Shown piece after piece: positions 7,281 through 9,500 of a DNA stretch of 9,500 nucleotides (the stretch's first letter is position 1; each line of letters opens with the position of its first letter). The DNA comes from Candidatus Colicola coprequi (GTDB lineage: Bacteria; Bacteroidota; Bacteroidia; Bacteroidales; Paludibacteraceae). The stretch is taken from NCBI GenBank assembly GCA_018065765.1, contig JAGHSR010000109.1:1-9500 (forward strand). Direction: 5' to 3'. The translations under genes and the position numbers were made by a program. The notes beneath the pieces were generated by a model that saw nothing but the letters and a program-made list of their open reading frames with translations, searched no databases and had not been told where the DNA came from.

Positions 7281-7320
7281 AATGGAAAATTGTGTTATTT
7301 GATTAGTAGTGTTTTTTGTG

Positions 7321-7352
7321 AATTATAGCTCGCTGCGAAGCGGGCTATAATT
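7321..7352 (+). repeat. Long hairpin with GNRA tetraloop in the regulator 3' region
   Basis: AATTATAGC (7321-7329) pairs with GCTATAATT (7344-7352) and CGCT (7331-7334) pairs with AGCG (7339-7342). A T-G pair (7330/7343) between them forms a G-U wobble only in plus-strand RNA. The loop GCGA is a GNRA tetraloop on the plus strand. No T-run follows, so it is not a standard terminator. It may be a 3' stabilising structure for the regulator mRNA or a copy of a scattered palindromic repeat. Confidence 0.7.
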
Positions 7353-7359
7353 GTAAACA

Positions 7360-7394
7360 ACAAAAGAGCTACCTTGTTGGAGTAGCTCTTTTGT
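7360..7394. terminator. Convergent terminator between the response regulator and rplQ
   Basis: ACAAAAGAGCTAC (7360-7372) and GTAGCTCTTTTGT (7382-7394) form a perfect 13-bp stem around a 9-nt loop. The outer stem is CTCTTTTGT on both strands, and both outgoing sequences are T-rich (TATTAT on plus, TGTTTA on minus). It lies 18 nt past the rplQ stop and 79 nt past the regulator stop, so it most likely ends the alpha-operon transcript and also the regulator transcript. Confidence 0.85.
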
Positions 7395-7412
7395 ATTATC
7401 AAAAACGATATA

Positions 7413-7889
7413 TTATTCGGCTTTAACTTCTTCAGCGGGAGCAGCTTCAGTGGCAACTTCAGCGGCAGCTTTCTTTCCACCACGACGGGTAGTCTTTTTA
7501 GCAGCCTTTTTGGTGTCTTTAAGCATATTCTCGTTGTAGTCAACCAGTTCAATGATACACATCTCTGCAGCATCACCCAGGCGGAAGCCGGTACGCAGGA
7601 TGCGGGTGTAACCGCCCGGACGATTAGCGATTTTCTCGCTAACGTTTTGGAAGAGTTCATTGATAACTTCTTTCTGTTTGAGTTCCGAGAAGACGAGACG
7701 GCGGTTAGCCATATTATCTTCCTTAGCACGAGTCAGAAGAGGCTCTACATAAATACGAAGAGCTTTTGCCTTAGCAAGAGTAGTCGAAATGCGCTTGTGC
7801 ATAATCAGTGAGCAAGCCATATTCGACAGCATAGCGCCACGGTGAGCAGCTTTGCGGCTAAGATGATTGAATTTTTTATTATGTCTCAT
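7413..7889 (-). CDS. rplQ: 50S ribosomal protein L17
   Basis: L17 is a large-subunit protein near the peptide exit tunnel. The core (about 1-120) is canonical: MRHNKKFNHLSRKAAHRGAM at the N-terminus, then ISTTLAKAKALR, and RPGGYTRILRTGFRLGDAAEM before the end. At 158 residues it is about 30 longer than the E. coli protein because of a low-complexity tail (about 123-158): a basic stretch, KKAAKKTTRRGGKK, then an Ala/Glu-rich acidic end. C-terminal extensions of this sort are, as I recall, usual for L17 in Bacteroidota and I do not regard this one as damage. The gene follows rpoA after 19 nt and is the last gene of the alpha operon, directly before the terminator. Confidence 0.97.
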   Translation of the reverse strand: MRHNKKFNHLSRKAAHRGAMLSNMACSLIMHKRISTTLAKAKALRIYVEPLLTRAKEDNMANRRLVFSELKQKEVINELFQNVSEKIANRPGGYTRILRTGFRLGDAAEMCIIELVDYNENMLKDTKKAAKKTTRRGGKKAAAEVATEAAPAEEVKAE

Positions 7890-7908
7890 TGTTGTTTACG
7901 CGTTAAAA

Positions 7909-8904
7909 TTATTGTTCATTAAGTTTGTATCTGCTAATATCCATGCCGAAAGCAAGGTTGTTGCGTTCAAGCAATTCATCCAACTCGGTAAGAGATTTCT
8001 TACCAAAGTTACGGAACTTAAGCAAATCAGCACGGTGGTACTTAACCAACTCACCCAGTGTATTCACCTCAGCAGCCTTGAGGCAGTTGAGAGCACGCAC
8101 ACTGAGATCGATATCTTGCAAGCGCTGATTGAGCAACTGACGCATACGCAAAATCTCTTCGTCAAGAGCAGTGTCGTTCTTGGTCGATTCCTCTTCAAAG
8201 ACTATCTTCTCATCGGAGAAGAGCATGAAGTGGTAGATAAGAATTTTGGCAGCTTCTTTCAGAGAATCCTTAGGCGTGATGCTTCCATCAGTAGTGATTT
8301 CGAGCGTCAACTTCTCGTAGTCGGTACGTTGTTCTACACGATAACTATCCACAGCTATGCGAACATTGCGAATAGGAGTATAGATGCTATCTATAGCGAG
8401 AGTACCAATCGGATCGTTGGCTTTGCGATTGTCATCAGCGGGGACATACCCACGTCCACGATTGATGGTAATCGTTATCTCGAAATCAGCTGTTTCATCC
8501 ATCTCAGCAAGGAGGAGTTCAGGGTTCAAAACCTCGAAATATTGAAGTACAGAATTGAAGTCACCGGCAGTGAAAGCCTTCGATTTGCATACGCGCAAAG
8601 AAACGACTTCTCCAGTCTCTTCTATTCCTTGTTTGCGGATAAAACGCACTTGTTTAAGATTAAGAATAAGGTTTGTAACGTCGGTTATAACACCAGGGAT
8701 AGTAGCAAATTCATGATCAATACCACTGATCTTGATTGAGCAGATTGCAAAACCCTCCAGCGAACTGAGAAGCACGCGGCGAATTGCATTTCCTACTGTA
8801 GTTCCATAACCTGGTTCGAGCGGACGGAACTCAAATGAGCCCTTCGTGTTGCTCGACTCCAACATGATAACCTTATTGGGCTTAATAAAATCTAATATTG
8901 CCAT
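7909..8904 (-). CDS. rpoA: DNA-directed RNA polymerase alpha subunit
   Basis: The alpha subunit dimer starts RNA polymerase assembly, and its C-terminal domain contacts UP-element DNA and activators. The 331 residues match the usual length. The N-terminal domain (about 1-235) has the dimerisation segment GYGTTVGNAIRRVLLSSLEG (32-51) and ATIPGVITDVTNLILNLK. A linker rich in Glu and Asp (about 236-260) leads to the C-terminal domain (about 262-325). Its DNA-contact residues are present: R270, N273 and C274 in LSVRALNCLK, and GKKS at 301-304, equivalent to the E. coli 265 determinant. No residues look altered. It lies 12 nt downstream of rpsD and 19 nt upstream of rplQ, the standard alpha-operon order, and is co-transcribed with both. 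Confidence 0.98.
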   Translation of the reverse strand: MAILDFIKPNKVIMLESSNTKGSFEFRPLEPGYGTTVGNAIRRVLLSSLEGFAICSIKISGIDHEFATIPGVITDVTNLILNLKQVRFIRKQGIEETGEVVSLRVCKSKAFTAGDFNSVLQYFEVLNPELLLAEMDETADFEITITINRGRGYVPADDNRKANDPIGTLAIDSIYTPIRNVRIAVDSYRVEQRTDYEKLTLEITTDGSITPKDSLKEAAKILIYHFMLFSDEKIVFEEESTKNDTALDEEILRMRQLLNQRLQDIDLSVRALNCLKAAEVNTLGELVKYHRADLLKFRNFGKKSLTELDELLERNNLAFGMDISRYKLNEQ

Positions 8905-8916
8905 GAATTTTAATGA

Positions 8917-9500
8917 TTATTTAGAGTACAACTCAACGATTAATTGTTCCTTGATATTCTCAGGGATTTCTTCACGTGCAGGAATGTTCAAATACTTACC
9001 TGACATTTGTGATTGATCCCACTCAAGCCATGAGTACTTTGTATGATTGAATCCTTCCAAAGAAGCAGCAATCACTTCAAGAGATTTTGCTTTTTCGCGA
9101 ACAGCTACAATCATACCGGGCTTAACTTGGAATGAAGGAATGTTAACCACCTTACCATCAACAGTGATATGACGGTGGCTAACCATCTGACGAGCAGCTG
9201 CACGTGTAGGAGCAATACCCAAACGATAGACGATGTTGTCTAGACGGCTCTCAAGGAGTTGAATCAGGATTTCACCGGTAATACCCTTTTGACGGGATGC
9301 CTGTGCAAACAAGAGACGGAATTGACGTTCAAGAACACCATAGGTGTATTTAGCTTTTTGCTTTTCAGCGAGCTGAGTTCCGTACTCGGAATTCTTTTTA
9401 CGACGGTTTACGCCGTGTTGTCCAGGAGCATAGTTACGTTTGTCAAGTACCTTGTCCGGACCGAAGATAGGTTCACCAAAACGACGTGCGATACGTGATT
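8917..9500 (-). CDS. rpsD: 30S ribosomal protein S4, N-terminus outside the window
   Basis: S4 is a primary 16S rRNA-binding protein needed for early 30S assembly. The frame continues upstream of the internal Met at 9312 to the window edge, reading SRIARRFGEPIFGPDKV and then NYAPGQHGVNRRKKNSEYG. The gene is therefore cut by the window, not started at 9312. In total 193 complete residues are visible; about 8 N-terminal residues are missing if the full length is near 201. The S4 RNA-binding domain (ESRLDNIVYRLGIAPTRAAA followed by RQMVSHRHITVDGK) is intact. The Cys residues of zinc-type S4 are absent from the N-terminal part, so this is the zinc-free form. It sits 12 nt upstream of rpoA in the alpha operon. 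Confidence 0.97.
   Translation of the reverse strand, partial: SRIARRFGEPIFGPDKVLDKRNYAPGQHGVNRRKKNSEYGTQLAEKQKAKYTYGVLERQFRLLFAQASRQKGITGEILIQLLESRLDNIVYRLGIAPTRAAARQMVSHRHITVDGKVVNIPSFQVKPGMIVAVREKAKSLEVIAASLEGFNHTKYSWLEWDQSQMSGKYLNIPAREEIPENIKEQLIVELYSK

Noticed and set aside
7867..8739. A 290-codon open frame on the plus strand opposite rpoA
   Set aside because: It lies wholly over rpoA and the rplQ start on the other strand, has no recognisable family, and rpoA is unmistakable. It is a shadow frame.
8917..9312. S4 as a complete 131-residue protein starting at 9312
   Set aside because: The frame continues upstream with clear S4 sequence to the window edge, so the Met at 9312 is internal.

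Overview
The window looks like chromosomal DNA from a member of the Bacteroidota, most likely the Bacteroidales. The signs are a minimal TatA-TatC translocase with a long first periplasmic loop in TatC, promoter-like sequences of the TTTG / TAnnTTTG type, A-rich leaders without strong Shine-Dalgarno sites, an alanine/lysine/glutamate-tailed L17, and a lipoprotein with acidic residues directly after the lipidated cysteine. Most genes belong to well-known families. I see no insertion sequence, prophage, CRISPR array, tRNA or rRNA.

Layout. Positions 1-1256 (+) hold the 3' part of a gene for a lipoprotein with one bacterial Ig-like (BIG2) domain and an unrecognised C-terminal region. It ends at a symmetric terminator (1289-1323) that can also serve the opposite strand. 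From 6494 down to 1362, all on the minus strand, lie a type I asparaginase, the M20 dipeptidase PepD, the YifB/ComM AAA+ ATPase, TatA (59 codons) and TatC. The first two are 12 nt apart and the second and third 41 nt apart, so they probably share a transcript. TatA follows YifB after about 105 nt in which I see no clear promoter.

A divergent promoter region (6495-6599) separates this set from an OmpR-family response regulator on the plus strand (6600-7280), which has no histidine kinase beside it. The two inferred -33 elements form the arms of a small inverted repeat. The asparaginase start codon lies only 9 nt past its inferred -7 element, so its mRNA would be almost leaderless.

After the regulator come a GNRA-looped hairpin (7321-7352) and a convergent, probably bidirectional terminator (7360-7394). 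Beyond it, on the minus strand, is the end of the ribosomal alpha operon: rpsD (cut by the window edge), rpoA and rplQ.

Functionally, the asparaginase and PepD point to cytoplasmic use of peptides and amino acids. TatAC exports folded proteins, YifB/ComM is linked to DNA recombination, and rpsD-rpoA-rplQ is core gene-expression machinery. I found no convincing new multi-gene system; the points most worth checking are the divergent promoter, the hairpin pair and the unassigned lipoprotein domain.
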